Shown: in pieces, positions 11,861 through 23,901 of the stretch
Position numbering within the stretch: the stretch's first letter is position 1
Layout of the letters: each line of letters begins with the position of its first letter
Source: Tubulanus polymorphus
Lineage: Eukaryota > Nemertea > Palaeonemertea > Tubulaniformes > Tubulanidae
Direction: 5' to 3'
NCBI RefSeq assembly: GCF_964204645.1
Contig: NC_134027.1
Coordinates: 15,552,485-15,612,484, forward strand
DNA length: 60,000 nucleotides
Notes under the pieces: generated by a model
What the model saw: only the letters and a program-made list of their open reading frames with translations
What the model was told of the DNA's origin: nothing
Database searches by the model: none
Program-made: the position numbers and the translations under genes

Positions 11861-12015
11861 CGCTGAACGAAATCAGCTTTTTTCCCTCTTGCTTTCAGGC
11901 CACGACATTCCAACCACCTCTTTAGACGTAAAATATCATACTGGCTAAATTCACCTGTTAATTTGGCTCCAGGTACATCATTTTCAGAAAGCGTTATGAC
12001 TGTTAAATGGGGCAT
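11861..12015 (-). pseudogene. SAP-domain first exon of a YqaJ-type gene
   Basis: The exon begins with an ATG at 12015 and ends at a GTATGT donor. It encodes VPGAKLTGEF followed by YDILRLKRWLECRGLKARGK, a SAP-like helix-turn-helix (putative DNA-binding) segment. In invertebrate genomes this SAP type is found at the N terminus of proteins that end in a YqaJ nuclease domain. The donor leaves two bases (CG), matching the acceptor of the exon at 11305. The exon itself is undamaged, but the rest of the gene is broken. Confidence 0.7.
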
Positions 12016-12617
12016 TGTTCTGTATTCAATTTCAATACAATGAAGTCAGCCACTCGAGAGCTTCCGGGTTGCATTGAATCAGCTCATTAATATTCATGAG
12101 CTGATGACGTGTTCGGTGCGCTGTGCTATTAAACAATTTCCAAGATTCACTGCCCCTTCCCCAAATTCAATGTCTAGTTTTCATACGCAAGTGTGTGAAG
12201 CATGAATATACGTGACAGTGCATGAATCTTCCGAAACGAAAAGATATGTTACAGATTTTATAACTGCATTGAATGTTTTAAAAGTTCCAAAGAGAAACTA
12301 AGTTTAGTTCTGAAGTTATTATGTACCAAAGGAAGAAAGTTTCACATGTGAAAGCAAAATGGACTTCGCTAAAGCGAAATTAAAGCTCCACCCTTCCAAA
12401 GTTCAATTTAAACATGAAATAAAATTCCAAACATTCTTCAGTGTGGGGTTTGACTACTTCATGTGTTTCTTAGCAGCAGATCAGCAGGCAAAAACCAATG
12501 ACAACAGAAATTGGCAGCTCCGAATGCTGGCAACAAACATTATCAACAGGAAAGTATGTCAATAGATAATGGCTGGGAAGTACATAGTTATATCACAAAT
12601 ATTCTATTACACTCTAC
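12016..12617. other. Intron sequence, nothing recognised
   Basis: Lies between the SAP exon and makorin exon 12618-12832. A 68-codon plus-strand frame at 12359-12565 has no features that support it as a gene. Confidence 0.4.
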
Positions 12618-12832
12618 CTTATTACTTTGTTTTCAAATTGCTTGGCTTGCCTCCATTTTCTTATGCATTCAAGACAGAAGCAGTGATTACAATTCGATAA
12701 AATCCCAAAACGACGATCACGAACTATCTCCTTCTCCATTACAACTTCCATGCATATTCCACAACTTTTTTTACTACTACGTTGAACAGCAAATGATATC
12801 TCCATGTCTTTTTCCAATTCATTCAGACATTC
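12618..12832 (-). CDS. mkrn1: Makorin-type E3 ubiquitin ligase, RING exon
   Basis: Exon with a TTTTCTATCAG acceptor and a GTAGAG donor. It encodes [19 protein letters not shown], then the RING finger: CGIC as the first Cys pair, then the [18 protein letters not shown] core with Cys-x-His and Cys-x-Cys ligands, and KWRQAKQFE. The final CPEC pair lies in the next exon (840-950). The start phase (0) matches the end of exon 16786-17012. RING domains recruit the E2 enzyme; makorins ubiquitinate protein targets in cytoplasm and nucleus. The exon is intact. Confidence 0.95.
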
Positions 12833-12918
12833 CTGATAGAAAACAAATCCGTTAAGTGTCAGGGATGAAAACAGAGGATTTTTCAAAAAAGCTGAAAAAT
12901 TTGAAATAAAAGTATTGA

Positions 12919-13716
12919 GGCTGGCTTATGTCGACAAGCAACGCGACGCCTACCGACGCAACTGGGTTTATCGCCGATTAGCAGCAACTAGCGGCCTACG
13001 AGAGGCCGCCAGTTGCTGCTCTATCGGTTCGACATAAGCCTACTTGCGACGGCAACCCGACTCGTCACAAGCCGTATCCGGCTAGTTGCCCATGTTCTAC
13101 TCCGGCCTACGGTAGGCGGACAGTTGCTTTCGATCGCAACCGACATAAGCTCATCTGCGATGCGACGGAACTGAGCGCAGCAATTCCAGCCAATGAGAGA
13201 CCGCATATACATAGTACAAATTATGACCGCTAGTTAGCGTCATTAGTAATTAGTCATTAACTTTCAAAATTCAAGCAGTTCCATACGTAAACCAAACCTT
13301 CAGCACGGCAGATGATTGACTGAAGATCTAGAAACTAAATTGGTAGAATTATGGTGTGAGCTGCCGTCTTTACATGATGTCACTAGCACATTGTATTCAA
13401 AAGAGAATCAGAAAGAATAAGATCTTAAAGAAATAGCGTATCTACTGGAATTACTTTTTCTAATACATGTAATTCAAAATAATTCAAATCTATTGTCAAA
13501 ATGCTTATCACGTGATCATCGGTGGTCAGCTCAGTTGCCAGTAATCGTACCGACATAAGCAGGGAAGCAACTGGGCGGATCTCGTATCCCGCTAGTCGGC
13601 CTCAGTTGCTGGGAATCGGAGCGCAGTCAACATAAGCTGGGCTGCGATCGCGGTCGCTCTCAGTTGCCTCGGTAGGAGGCGGTAGGCATCGCGTTGCTTG
13701 TCGACATAAGCCAGCC
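12919..13716. mobile_element. MITE with GGCTGGCTTATGTCG ends and TTGA duplication
   Basis: 798 bp with long inverted ends starting GGCTGGCTTATGTCGACAAG, flanked by TTGA at 12915-12918 and 13717-13720. Inside, the motif GACATAAGC or its complement recurs in both orientations, usually within about 30 bp of AGTTGC. The left end lies about 85 bp upstream of the acceptor of makorin exon 12618-12832. A truncated relative ends at 44240. No coding content. Superfamily not determined. Confidence 0.75.
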
Positions 13717-14118
13717 TTGAGAGGTCAACTACTGGCGGCTTGCAGTCACGAGCACCAAAGGTTTGGGTTACCTCCCCTCAGAAAATTTTGAAATTTCAAG
13801 GAGTTTTGGCACACCTGAGGCCCATTTTCCAATGACAAAAAGACTGCTGCCGCGCGGTTGATCGTCCATTATGGCTTGAAAAGGATGGCTCTGACGATAT
13901 GCAAATTACTAGAACATGTTCATACTTTAATGAACTTGTGATAAATAGTAGAGTCCCAAGAGCCCTATCTATAATCTTCCAATCTATCACTCAAGCCAAG
14001 CGTATTGTGCCTGAATTAAAACAATGACTATTTTGATTGAGCACGTAGGCTATGCTTTGTTGGATGAATTGAAGCGTGCGACCGCACATTCTAAATATAG
14101 ATTTTCCATTGCATTTTG

Positions 14119-15795
14119 TCAACGCTCCCTGGTGGCCATATGCAAAAACCAATGGCCTTGAAACTCACCACGATCATAGACCGGGTCATGAGCTACATGT
14201 TTCCAATTGATTGTGATCACAAAATTTGCTTACCGTAAAAACCGGCATATAAGTCGAGTTTTTAACCCTTGATTTTACCACTAAATTATTGACCTCGACT
14301 TATATGCCGAGTACAGTTTTCTACTAAGCATTTTCAGGTCACAAGAAATATTGATTCTACCAGACAAAAAAGACAGTGTTCATCTTCTCACTGCTATAAC
14401 AGTTTGAATAATTAATCATGATAAATAAAGTTATTTGATGAAAAAAACCTCTTTCATTTTGACACAGCTTCATTTAAAACGATGTATTCATATATGCGCG
14501 CTCATAGCAGCGCTTAATACATTAGACTATATATAGCGTGTGACTCACACTACTGTATCTCTGTATGGTAGTGTATTATACCTGAGTGTGTGTGTAACAG
14601 TCTATTGATTAACACACAGCAGCAATCAGGCTGACGCGCACCGCGTGTGTGAAGGCGCACATCATTCTTCTAAGAGAAGGGACTCGACTTATAAGCCGTA
14701 TATATGTTAAAATCATTAAATGTAGGTCTAAAAATCGACCTCGACTTATACGCCGCATGGACTTATATGCCGGTTTTTACGGAAAGTATCAATATAATGT
14801 GGAAAAACTTTTTTCCACCTACGAATGAGTACTGATAACACCCCAAGATGGCTGCCAATTGCGTCATAATTGCCTGATCAAATATACCTGCCACGGGTAT
14901 GAGATCCCTTTCTAAAGAATACCCATCACAAATTGCAATGAAAAATGGCAAACCATTAGGAAGTTACAGGACTCAGAATTCAGGCCAAATTGACATTTTG
15001 GGCACAAAAAGCTCACAGGACAGCCATCTTGAGTCCGATCGACCCAATTTTTCTCATTCCGATAGGCCCTTGGGGGATACAAATATATACAAACGATCAA
15101 GGTAATTGATAAAAACGTCTTCAAAATTTACCTCGAAAACTTGAAAAAATGTGTAAAAAGTGCTGATTTTGGTGAACAACAATGGCTACCAGTCGGCCAT
15201 CTTGAATCTGACAGGGGCAGTTTTTGGGCTGAAGATGTGTCTAGGCTAGATATTAGTACAAACCAAATATCAAGACATTACCTTGACGCATCTTTAAAAT
15301 TTCCCAAAATAACTGGATTCCTTCTACGGACAGACGAAAAGTAAACGCAATTGGTGGGCTAAAAAAGATTTCAGAGATACTTAGCACCGGTTTTATGAGA
15401 CGCTTTTACAGTCTGTTATTTAAGTATGCTACTATCTAACTATCAACTTTTGAGTTTACCGATTGAGTTCAATCGACCCAATTTTTCCTATACTGATGGG
15501 CTCTTTGGGGATACAAATACATATCAAAGCGTCTTCAAAATTTCCCTCGAAAGGTTCAAAAATGTGTAAAAAGTGCTAATTTCAGCGACCAACAATGGCT
15601 GCCAGTCAACCGTCTTGAATCTGACAGGGCCTGTTTTTGGGCTGTAGATGTGTCTAGGGTAGTGAAGTCATATATGAAGACATCGCATCGAAGCGACTTT
15701 AAAACTTCCAAAAATAACTGGATTCCATCAACACACGGTTGAAAAGAGAACGCAATAGCCCGCTGGGACTAAAGTCCCAAGTGGGCTAAAAAGTG
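14119..15795 (+). repeat. Hairpin/CTAAAAA repeat family A, damaged double copy
   Basis: 5'-truncated copy of the family described at 30282-31535. It starts in a CAACGCTCCCTGGTGGCC unit, is interrupted by the MITE at 14233-14782, reaches a first GGTGGGCTAAAAAA end near 15366, then repeats the 3' half from about 15466 to a full hairpin end (GCCCGCTGGGACTAAAGTCC) at about 15763-15795. Confidence 0.8.
14233..14782. mobile_element. MITE with CCGTAAAAACCGG ends inside repeat A
   Basis: 550 bp with inverted ends CCGTAAAAACCGGCATATAA. The GACTTATATGCCG motif is repeated inside near both ends. Comparison with intact family A copies (for example 30905-30950) shows the empty site: the flanks TTTGCTTA and AAGTATCAATATAATG are contiguous there as GCTTAGGTATCAATATAATG. 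This fits a TA-targeting (Tc1/mariner-like) element. Confidence 0.8.
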
Positions 15796-16163
15796 AAATT
15801 TCACACCTTCTACATTAATAAGATTAACCCATTAGCACTCAGAAATTTCAATATGTAGTGTCAGTTACTCCTCAGAAAATTCAAGGGACATCCATGTCCA
15901 TCACGATACCGAATAGCTCATTTGCTGTTCATTTCCATGCATTACAAGTTAAGTGTTATTTTGTAGTAAATGGTCAAGGTTTTCATATGATATAAGATTT
16001 AATGAGGTGGACCATCAAAATCGTGTCCTTTTGGCCCATCGAAGTTCATCCAAAATTACTTGGATTTGAAGTGAGTGCTCAGATCTGTCATGCCCATACT
16101 CCAAATACTCCAAAAATTGAAATAGGAGGATGTTGATTACGGTATTGTATTTTGAGGACTTAG
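15796..16163. other. Intron sequence, nothing recognised
   Basis: No coding or terminal-repeat structure seen. Confidence 0.4.
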
Positions 16164-16499
16164 CGGCATTTTTACAAGCATCCAAATTTTGCGATCGATC
16201 ATAGAAACGCATTTACGAGCACCAATTTTTGCGATCCATTTCACGATCGGTGTTTTTACGAACACGATTTTCCAATCAATTTTTTCGATCGACCAACTCA
16301 CTCGGCGAACGATTTGGTGATTTGATTTCCAAGATGGAAGCACCGGGAAGTTGATAAAGATACAATCTTTTTCTCAACGTGTTTATGTCACGTGATTAGC
16401 CTAAACCATCGTCATTTTTACAGACATTCGATTCAATAACGATCAAGCAATTTGTTCACGAAATCGATCGTAAAAATCCAATGCTTGTAAAAACGTGCC
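16164..16499. mobile_element. Mariner-type MITE
   Basis: About 336 bp with imperfect inverted ends: GGCATTTTTACAAGCATCCA on the left and GGCACGTTTTTACAAGCATT on the opposite strand at the right. TA lies at both borders (16162-16163 and 16500-16501). Several GCGATCGATC-type motifs sit inside. A B-box-like GGGTTCGAATCCC follows at about 16519-16531. Confidence 0.55.
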
Positions 16500-16785
16500 T
16501 AGTTTATCATAAGCTATTGGGTTCGAATCCCACTATAACTGTTTTTGTGCAGCGTACAAAAAAGTGCCGGGCGGATTCAGGCAGCTTGAGGAGTAATAGG
16601 CAGGGCGGATACGGGCGGCTGGAGAGTGCTTATGGGTTTAAGTATTTATTTGTTTGACAAATCTTCGTCTGAACTCCCATCAACAAATTTTAAGTGGTGA
16701 CACGAAAATGACGTCATCGACTCACTACCATCTTATAACCTTCGTAATGTTCAGTTTTCAGCATTTTTCATTTTTCAGGTAATAC

Positions 16786-17012
16786 CTTCTTATGTTCTTC
16801 TTGCTGCTTAAAGTCTCCTGGAAATAGGAGGGCATGGCCACAGAGGTCACATTTTTCACCATGAGTATATGCACAATTATCACCATATCGACATTCTCCA
16901 TGGGCAGCAAAAGGGCAGATCAACTTTCGAGTTTCAGCTGTAGCTTCACCAGGATAGTCATCAATGTCTGCTAGCCCTGTTTTCATAGCAGCTGAATAGC
17001 TTGCAGGAACAA
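16786..17012 (-). CDS. mkrn1: Makorin-type E3 ubiquitin ligase, third C3H1 and makorin Cys-His exon
   Basis: Exon with a TTTATCACAG acceptor and a GTATTA donor. It encodes a linker with DIDDYPGEA, then a C3H1 finger (CPFAAHGECRYGDNCAYTH, spacing 7-5-3) and the start of the makorin-specific Cys-His region (CDLCGHALLFPGDFKQQEEH). The first two bases complete the Val codon opened by exon 36997-37274, and the exon ends in phase 0. The preceding intron is about 20 kb and holds most of the transposons listed here. Confidence 0.95.
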
Positions 17013-17484
17013 CTGTGATAAAAATCAATAAAAACTTCATCAATTATATTCATTCTAAGAATCTTCAATTACTGTTAAAACAAGCCTTTCATCGGCCGTG
17101 CAGATTTATTCCCAACCCAGAAGTGTGACGTCATTCTGAGAACCCAGACAAAAACAACATGTTGTAGTGTATTGAAATGGGTGATACGAACAGCGATTAA
17201 AGTGCAAAATAGTGACTCAAATACATCAGATTTCAATCAAACGTCTGATGTTTAAGAATTAATGAATTAAGGAATTTGTGACTATAAAGTACAGCATATT
17301 TCTACGTCGTGGAGCGAGCATTCATCATCATTTAAAAGTCATTCCCTCTATTTGTTAAAACCACGAGGAGGGGATGACTGATATAGTCACGGATATTTCT
17401 GTGGGCAGAGATCGTTTTATCCAGTACTGGACCATAAAATCGTCCTGATACCGTAAACTTGTTCGTGCCTGCGCCACCCCGTGT
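17013..17484. other. Makorin intron, nothing recognised
   Basis: No features supported upstream of the next repeat block at about 17485. Confidence 0.4.
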
Positions 17485-18289
17485 AATAGTATTACAAGAG
17501 CCCCAAGGGGCACTATGGCCAGCCTGTCAGCTTTTCATAAAATGGCAAATGATGCATTCTGTGGGTTATATTTGTCAAAATACACTTCCAGCTCAGAATC
17601 AATACCTAATAATTTACACAATACAACCGTGTTTTCATAAGTAGCACAGACAGCCACTGGAGCTAGCGGGAACAAATACCTCAGATAAATATTTTCCCTC
17701 GGTCTTATTGATTTTTTTTTGTTAGTTTAAAACAAGAGCCCCAAAAAATTTTCATAAAATGGCAAATGATGCATTCTGTGGGTTAAATTTGTCCTACACT
17801 CCCAGCTCATAGACTAGCTATAGTCAATTCCAGGCTAATTATTTACACAATTCAATCGTGTTTTCATAAGTAGCACAGTCACAAACAGCGGCTGGAGCTG
17901 GCAGGAACTAATACCTCAGATAAATCTTTTCCCTTAGTCATATTGATTGAATGCGGAATAGAATTGAATTTTCTGAAATTTGCCCAACAAAACAAAATTG
18001 AATAGGATTTGCTGGTTTACCTTGTTCAATTAAGTAAAATTGAATTTGATATTTTTTTGCAGAATAAAATGTGATTGAACTTGAATTTGCAGTTTGAGGA
18101 CATGGCTAATTAGCATATCAAGGTCATCCATCCGATTTGAGAAAAAGCTATTTTTCGCAGACTTTGCACAATTGTCAATGATATTCTGTAGTGAAAATAA
18201 AAATATTCCTCCCAAAAACCAAATCAACTAGAGATTTCACAGAAATTCACTGTTGCTAACCCTGAGTATACTGCTACTCATCCAGTTAT

Positions 18290-19942
18290 GTGTTCTACCA
18301 GCCTCTCGTTGACTGTCCTGTTGACTCTGTGATGTCCAACACACCGTTCAGCCCCCTGCTAAGAAGTAGTCTGCGAAGCCGTTTACCAAGTGACTCTAAG
18401 TGCAGCCGCAAAAATTCATCGACACCAAGCAGCTTGCCTTATGATCTACCACGGAAACAGAACCTACGTCTCATGTCGGTCAACTGCCGGAGTATTGTCA
18501 ACAATGCTGCGGTTGTGAACTACACCAAACCTGACATTATCTGTGGCTCCGAATCATGGCTATCCTCTAACATCATGTCCAGCGAAGTGTTCCCCGCTGA
18601 TTATATAGCCTACCACAAAGACCGCAGCTCCCTCGGCGGTGGAGTATTCATCCTTGTACATCAAGACCTAGTGGCTGAGGAGCAGCCTCAACTCCAAACC
18701 GACTGCGAACTGCTGTGGACAAAGATCAAACTGGAGAAGAGCAAAAACTTGTTTGTCGGATCATACTATATGCCAAAGCGCACAGAAGGCGATGCCCACA
18801 ACCTAAAGTCATCACTCGACAAACTCAATGCAACTCCAAACGTCAAAAACACGCTGCTAGCTGGTGATTTCAACTGCCCTGATGTCAACTGGGAAACTGG
18901 AACTGCCAACCCATCATCAAACCAGGCCAGCATCCAACAGCTAATAGTTGATGCAACATCAACAGCCCAGCTGACCCAAGTTCATCTTGAGCCAACCAGG
19001 AAAGATGCGTTGTTAGTCCTTGTCTTTACGTCCAACCCAACACTGGTGAAAACCTCGACGTCAATACCAGGGATATCGGACCACAGTATTGTAATCACCG
19101 ATATTGACGTCAAACCTCAACATACCAGGAAGGCACCACGAAAATGTTATCAGTTCCGTAAAGCTGAGTGGGAAAAACTGTCGACACATCTCCAAGCCAC
19201 CACAGACGAAGTCACCACTATGTACCAAGACGGTAGCAGTGCGGAAGCTCTATGGACTCATTTTAAAACAGCACTCCTGTCTGCCGTTGATAAAAACATA
19301 CCGTCGAAAATAAGTCGCAAACCAAACCCATCACACAAAATTCGAAAATTACTCAGCCGTAAACGTAGACTTTATGCCAAGGCCATGAAAACCGGTAATT
19401 GGAAAAACTACAACTACGTTCAGAAGTTGTGTCGTCACAACATAAGACGCACTGAGTGGGACTATGTAAACAACACGATCGAGGACAGCATGGCCCAAAA
19501 CAACAGCAAACCTTTCTGGAGCTACATAAAACGGAAACAACAGGACAGTGTGGGTGTCACACCACTTCGCAATGGCACCAAATGGACTGATAACAAGACC
19601 AAAGCTCAGCTTCTACTTCAACAGTTCAGATCTGTCTTCACCAAGGAAGACAGCGAGACACCACCAGAGCTTAACTGTAAATACGACTCAATACCCAAGC
19701 TCTCAATTGACAGGAATGGTGTCATTAAACTACTAAAATCGCTGAAGGTCAACAAAGCTAGTGGTCCTGATGGTAAACCCAACTGTGTACTAAAAAACTG
19801 TGCAGAAGTGATTGGTCCAGCACTCGCTTGCATTTTCCAGTGTTCTGTTGACTCCGGTTCACTACCAGCAGACTGGCGGAAGGCAAACGTCTTGTGTATT
19901 CCGAAGAAGGGAGATAAGCATAACCCATGCGAGTGGTTCTAG
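18290..19942 (+). pseudogene. LINE ORF2: AP endonuclease and N-terminal reverse transcriptase
   Basis: 550 codons. Endonuclease motifs appear in order: SVNCRSIVNN (metal-binding Asn region), ICGSESWL, GGGVFILVH, LAGDFNCPDVNW and ISDHSIVITDI with the catalytic His. The Lys/Arg-rich linker is followed by the early RT motif KASGPDGKPN and KKGDKHNP. The frame then breaks. The RT segment with the F-x-x-A-F-D catalytic motif, normally between KKGDKHNP and VVLDG, is missing, so the junction near 19925 is a deletion. The protein would nick target DNA and copy the RNA in an active element; this one cannot. Confidence 0.9.
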
Positions 19943-20370
19943 ATGGTGAATCGTCAGATGACACAAATGTAGACTCAGGAGTTCCACAAGGTACGGTCCT
20001 CGGGCCACTGCTATTTTTGTGTCATATCAATGACCTGCCGAATCACGTTCAATCAACAGTTAGGTTGTTCGCCGACGACTGCCTGCTATATCGAACTGTC
20101 AGAAATACGCGTGACCAAATTCTCCTTCAAAATGATGTCGAAAGCCTTGGAAAGTGGGCAGCAACATGGGGTATGAAGTTTGATACCAAGAAGTGCAACA
20201 TACTCAGCATTAAACCTAAGTTGTCCTACTTCTACACCCTGGAAGGATCAATCCTGCAACACGTGGAGTCCAGCCCATACCTGGGAATCGAGATCAACAA
20301 CCAGTTGAAGTGGCACACCCATGTCAACAACATTGCTAGCCGAGCCAACTCCACCATTTCTTCGACGTAA
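19927..20370 (+). pseudogene. LINE ORF2: central reverse transcriptase fragment
   Basis: Contains VVLDGE, SGVPQGTVLGPLLF and the palm motif RLFADDCLLYR with the catalytic Asp pair, then WGMKFDTKKCN and SSPYLGIEINNQLKW. It reads straight on from the deletion junction and ends after a frameshift near 20360 in a TTTCTTCG context. Confidence 0.9.
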
Positions 20371-20932
20371 TCTACGAAGATGTCCCCAACGTTACAAGAA
20401 GACAGCATACATAGCCCTAGTACGATCAAAGTTAGAATATGGCGCTACTGTCTGGGACCCGTACTACGTGAGTGACATTAGCAAGCTGGACACGGTTCAG
20501 AGGTGCGGAGCAAGATTCATCACGAACGACTCCCAGCCCCGTACACCTGGCTGTGTAACAAAAATGCTAAACAAGCTTCAGCTACCAAGCCTAGAAGAAA
20601 GCAGGAAGTTGTTGCGCCTAGCTTTCATGTTCAGGGTAGCGCGAGGGTTGGTCACAGCTATGCCCCCAGAAGATTTCCTTGTTACACCAAGACAAGGTAG
20701 AAGAGTAACCAGATCTTTTTGTTTCAAAGACTTTGACACACAGAATCCAGTCGACCGTTACTGTTGTAACAACAACGAGCCGTACAAAATTCCGAACTCT
20801 AAAACTGAACAATATTGCCAGTCTTTTTTCGTGAGAACCATTGTTGACTGGAATCAATTAGACAATTCTATTATCACCGCTGAAACAGCCGATCAGTTCA
20901 AATCGAGGATCGGCCTGCGTGTGCAGCAGTAA
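20355..20932 (+). pseudogene. LINE ORF2: thumb and C-terminal region
   Basis: Resumes in the next frame with FLRRNLRRCP, then ALVRSKLEYGATVWDPY and LDTVQRCGARFI, the conserved region after the RT domain in CR1/L2-type LINEs. It ends with SFFVRTIVDWNQL and a TAA at 20930-20932. Downstream is a short 3' UTR. Confidence 0.85.
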
Positions 20933-22171
20933 TCCATTCTGCGCACTCACTTCCGTTGCCAAAGCGCCTACTGAGGACATCTGCAACTACACCTACTGAT
21001 ACTGATATCGATATTGAAATACAATTTTAGATCTTAAAATAAAACCCCGAACGAGGCCCTCTATCAAAATTCAGCTTCATAGAGGGTTGGAGAATGGATA
21101 ATGCTCTAATGAATGATTTGTATTTATATATGCTCAGTTGCACAGTCTAAGAGCATTTAGTCTGGAAACAATGTCATTTAAATTTGCTCCACTTGTATAG
21201 TAATAGGCTCAGCCTACAGCTGGCCTAAAAATTCAATTTGTTTTCCGTTTGCATTGCGCACGCGGCAATGTTATTGTTTACATCTGATGTCATGGATAAA
21301 ATGAGGCACGCAGCTGAGCCTGCCTGTCAGTCAACATTGGTTTACACTAGAAATGCGCTTACTTGAAAAACTATGAAGTGTATCAATCTTGAAATTTCGG
21401 CACAATTTCCGATGCTAAATACTTTACTTTTAAGGTTTATCAGGTGTAAATCGGATCAAAAATATTTCTAATATTTTGTTCATAATATTTGAAGTGGAAG
21501 CCAGTGTCAGCATCAACGTGTACATGCATGGCTGTACATACGGGAACTGGCGCTTACAACAGGCGCAGCATTGATGGTGTAATGATTCGTTTTAACCGCT
21601 TTATCGGCGTTCATTACACGGGATTTTAAAAAATGATATTATTCAGAGTATTTGAATATATTTATCATGATAATTATAATATTCTTAAGACAAGCGAATT
21701 ACGTATGTGGACCTATTCCGTTGAGGGGTATCACTCGAATCTGAAAAAATTATCTTCCGATCATGTCATGTGACTTCATGACTGCAACTTGACGATAGCT
21801 TAGGTTCTCATTCTTCGAACCAAACAAAAATAAAACCTGGAAGTAAAACGGTAGACGATACCGCAGGTTCACATGAACATCTGCTGATCTCTGTGGCTAA
21901 GCAAATCATAAAGGAGTCTTTGCTTTCTGATTGGCTTTTAAAAATAGATATTTTTTGCGTTCAGATTTTCGCGAAAAAGCTCACATAAATTTTAACGAGG
22001 ACCTCTTCACAAATTTAGCTTCATAGAGTTTCAAGAATGGATAATTTTTTAATGAATGATTCGTATGAATAATGTGCTCAGTTGCACAGTCAAAGAGCCT
22101 TTGCTCTGAAAACCACGTCATTTAAATTCGCTCCATATAGTGATAGGCTCAGCCTACGGCTGGCCTAAAAA

Positions 22172-22722
22172 TGTGTGTTGCATATACATAGCCAGCCAGT
22201 ATGTTGTACACACTAACAGTGATGTGGGTCACTGGGGACAGCCAGAACTATATACGCAGTGGAAAGCGCGTATCTCTTACTAGGTATTGAATTCGCAGAA
22301 ATAGCGTCACTTGGCAGAATAAAAGACTCTCAGATAATAAAAACATAAGTTTTGTGTATCTAAGTTTATGTGCCATCATATTTGCGAGAATCCTTCTCTA
22401 AGGTGCGGAGCTAGTTTACACATAGGCGGTGTTGGATCCTCGGATTCGATTTGAGTGTGGGGGGCGATGACAATCCACGAACATATGTAAATAACGCGTC
22501 TGTTTAGTAATTCAATAATTTATTTTCCTGGATTACAATAACGATAAACCACGAAAGACGGTTTCTGGAATACACAAGTACAAAGAAACATCTAACAGTT
22601 GTCCTAGAAGACAACGAACATAGACCAAGAACATAGTATTGACGATTAAGTCCCCGAATTGAAAAATATGCAATGATAACACAAGGGCTCTGTACTAAAT
22701 AATTATAGATGCTACGAACATG
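22172..22722. other. Intron sequence, nothing recognised
   Basis: No coding or repeat structure supported between the end of E1 and the TTAA of the Kolobok element. Confidence 0.4.
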
Positions 22723-22951
22723 TTAAAGGGTAACTGACACTTTTTCAAGAATTTTCTACTTTTGGAATAAAATGATTCATTATAGTATACTATTGAGATT
22801 GACAATTTGAAAGATCGGAAAAAATTTCAATTTATAATGATATTTGATGATTTTGATTTTCGCGCGCCTCGTTTTGTTTACATCGTTCCGGAAAAACACG
22901 TGTACTGCGGGCTATTTATAGAACTACGTCATTAAAGGCAGCGACTCAATA

Positions 22952-23901
22952 ATGGCGTCTATAGAAATGAATAGAGAATCGGACAATGGGAGCGATTCAT
23001 CTGAATTTAATGCCACTTCGGCATCAAATTCAGATGAATCGCTTAGTGATTTTGAATGGCAGGAAACAAGTGACGAAGAGGAATTAATGATCGGGCCGTA
23101 TTTATACGAACCAGAGGCAGAACCGAAGCGAAACGGCGATGGACCCAGACCGGAGGCAGAGGGAGACGACGATGAAGGCCGAATAAACCGTTTGGAGCTG
23201 GATAATCTGAATCAGTGGTATGTTCATATAACAATTAACTTAAAAATATATATTTTAAGATTCATTAAGCCGTAGATTTAATTATAGGTTTTTGAGCTTT
23301 GTTGGCGAAGTTGAGAGAATCTTATCATGTTCGTTTCAAAAGCTCAGTGCGATTCAACGTCGTTGTGCTGGCACTGCTGGACTATTCTTGCACTGCATTG
23401 CATCAGCATAGGCTTACAACAAGTAGATACCTATATCCATACCTTAAAAATATTTTTATGGATAATCTTTTTAGGTGCCAATGTGGACACTGTCAGATCT
23501 TAGAGACGGAGCAAGAGTGTGTGTGCTGTATGGAGATTGATGTCGTGAAAAGAAGACTGGAATGGGTTTGGGAGGAGTCCGGACAAAATGAAGAGACCTG
23601 CATGACGGACACAGCAGCTTTCGCTTCGATCTGTTTGAACCCTTGGGTCCTGCAGCTGATGTGGACCGAATTTAAACGGCAGTACGGACGGAAAAGTTTT
23701 GAAGGGCCAGCAAATGCGAAATTAAGACATGTAGCATACAGATCATTTGTTCGGTGGTGTTGGGGATATTTGGGCAAGGAGAATAGGAGAATTTTGCCTG
23801 CTTGTATCGTTTCGTGCATCCGCGCACATTTCCCTGAGGACGGTTATGAGGAGGACCATGTATATAAAGGATTTCGTAATATGTCGTTTGATGGACCATA
23901 A
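22952..23901 (+). CDS. P2X7-type ballast-domain protein carried by the Kolobok element
   Basis: Two exons, 22952-23217 and 23475-23901, give 230 residues. The donor is GTATGT and the acceptor CTTTTTAG; the joined codon is Trp. Residues 1-88 are acidic and Ser-rich (DNGSDSSEF, TSDEEELMIGPY). Residues 89-230 match the C-terminal ballast domain of the P2X7 receptor: CQCGHCQ, ECVCCMEI, ICLNPWVLQL, then AYRSFVRWCWGYLG and ILPACIVSCIR. The Cys-rich pattern fits its zinc-binding fold. There are no membrane segments, so it is not an ion channel. Its role in transposition is unknown. An AATAAA lies at about 23988. Ballast-only proteins are known in invertebrates; here the gene sits between transposon ends. 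Confidence 0.85.

Larger units (their letters stand above)
18247..21005 (+). mobile_element. CR1/L2/Jockey-group LINE, internally deleted
   Basis: Inserted in repeat E1. The related copy at 32530-32585 shows the uninterrupted target, where CACAGAAAT runs straight into CGATCTTGAAATACAATT. The 3' end has a short CTGATA-type tail. The element carries an apurinic endonuclease, reverse transcriptase and C-terminal region in three pieces and has lost a central segment of the reverse transcriptase, so it is dead. 5' truncation is likely because no first ORF is present. Confidence 0.85.
17485..22171 (+). mobile_element. Large CAAGAGCCCC...GGCCTAAAAA element, copy E1 (with LINE insertion)
   Basis: The block starts with ACAAGAGCCCCAAGGGGCAC and ends with GGCTCAGCCTACGGCTGGCC then TAAAAA. 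The same start and end border the insertion at 32032-36277, where an empty site defines them. A second start-like segment lies at about 17730 and a second end at 21232, so two copies may be nested or joined. The interior contains the LINE at 18247-21005. No coding gene of its own was seen. The short inverted pair GGCCAGCC (5') and GGCTGGCC (3') plus the 3' hairpin resemble Helentron-type ends, but classification is open. Confidence 0.55.

Noticed and set aside
23043-23899. Several antisense open frames over the ballast-domain gene
   Set aside because: They are shadows: the plus-strand exons have splice sites, domain motifs and a poly(A) signal, while the antisense frames have none.
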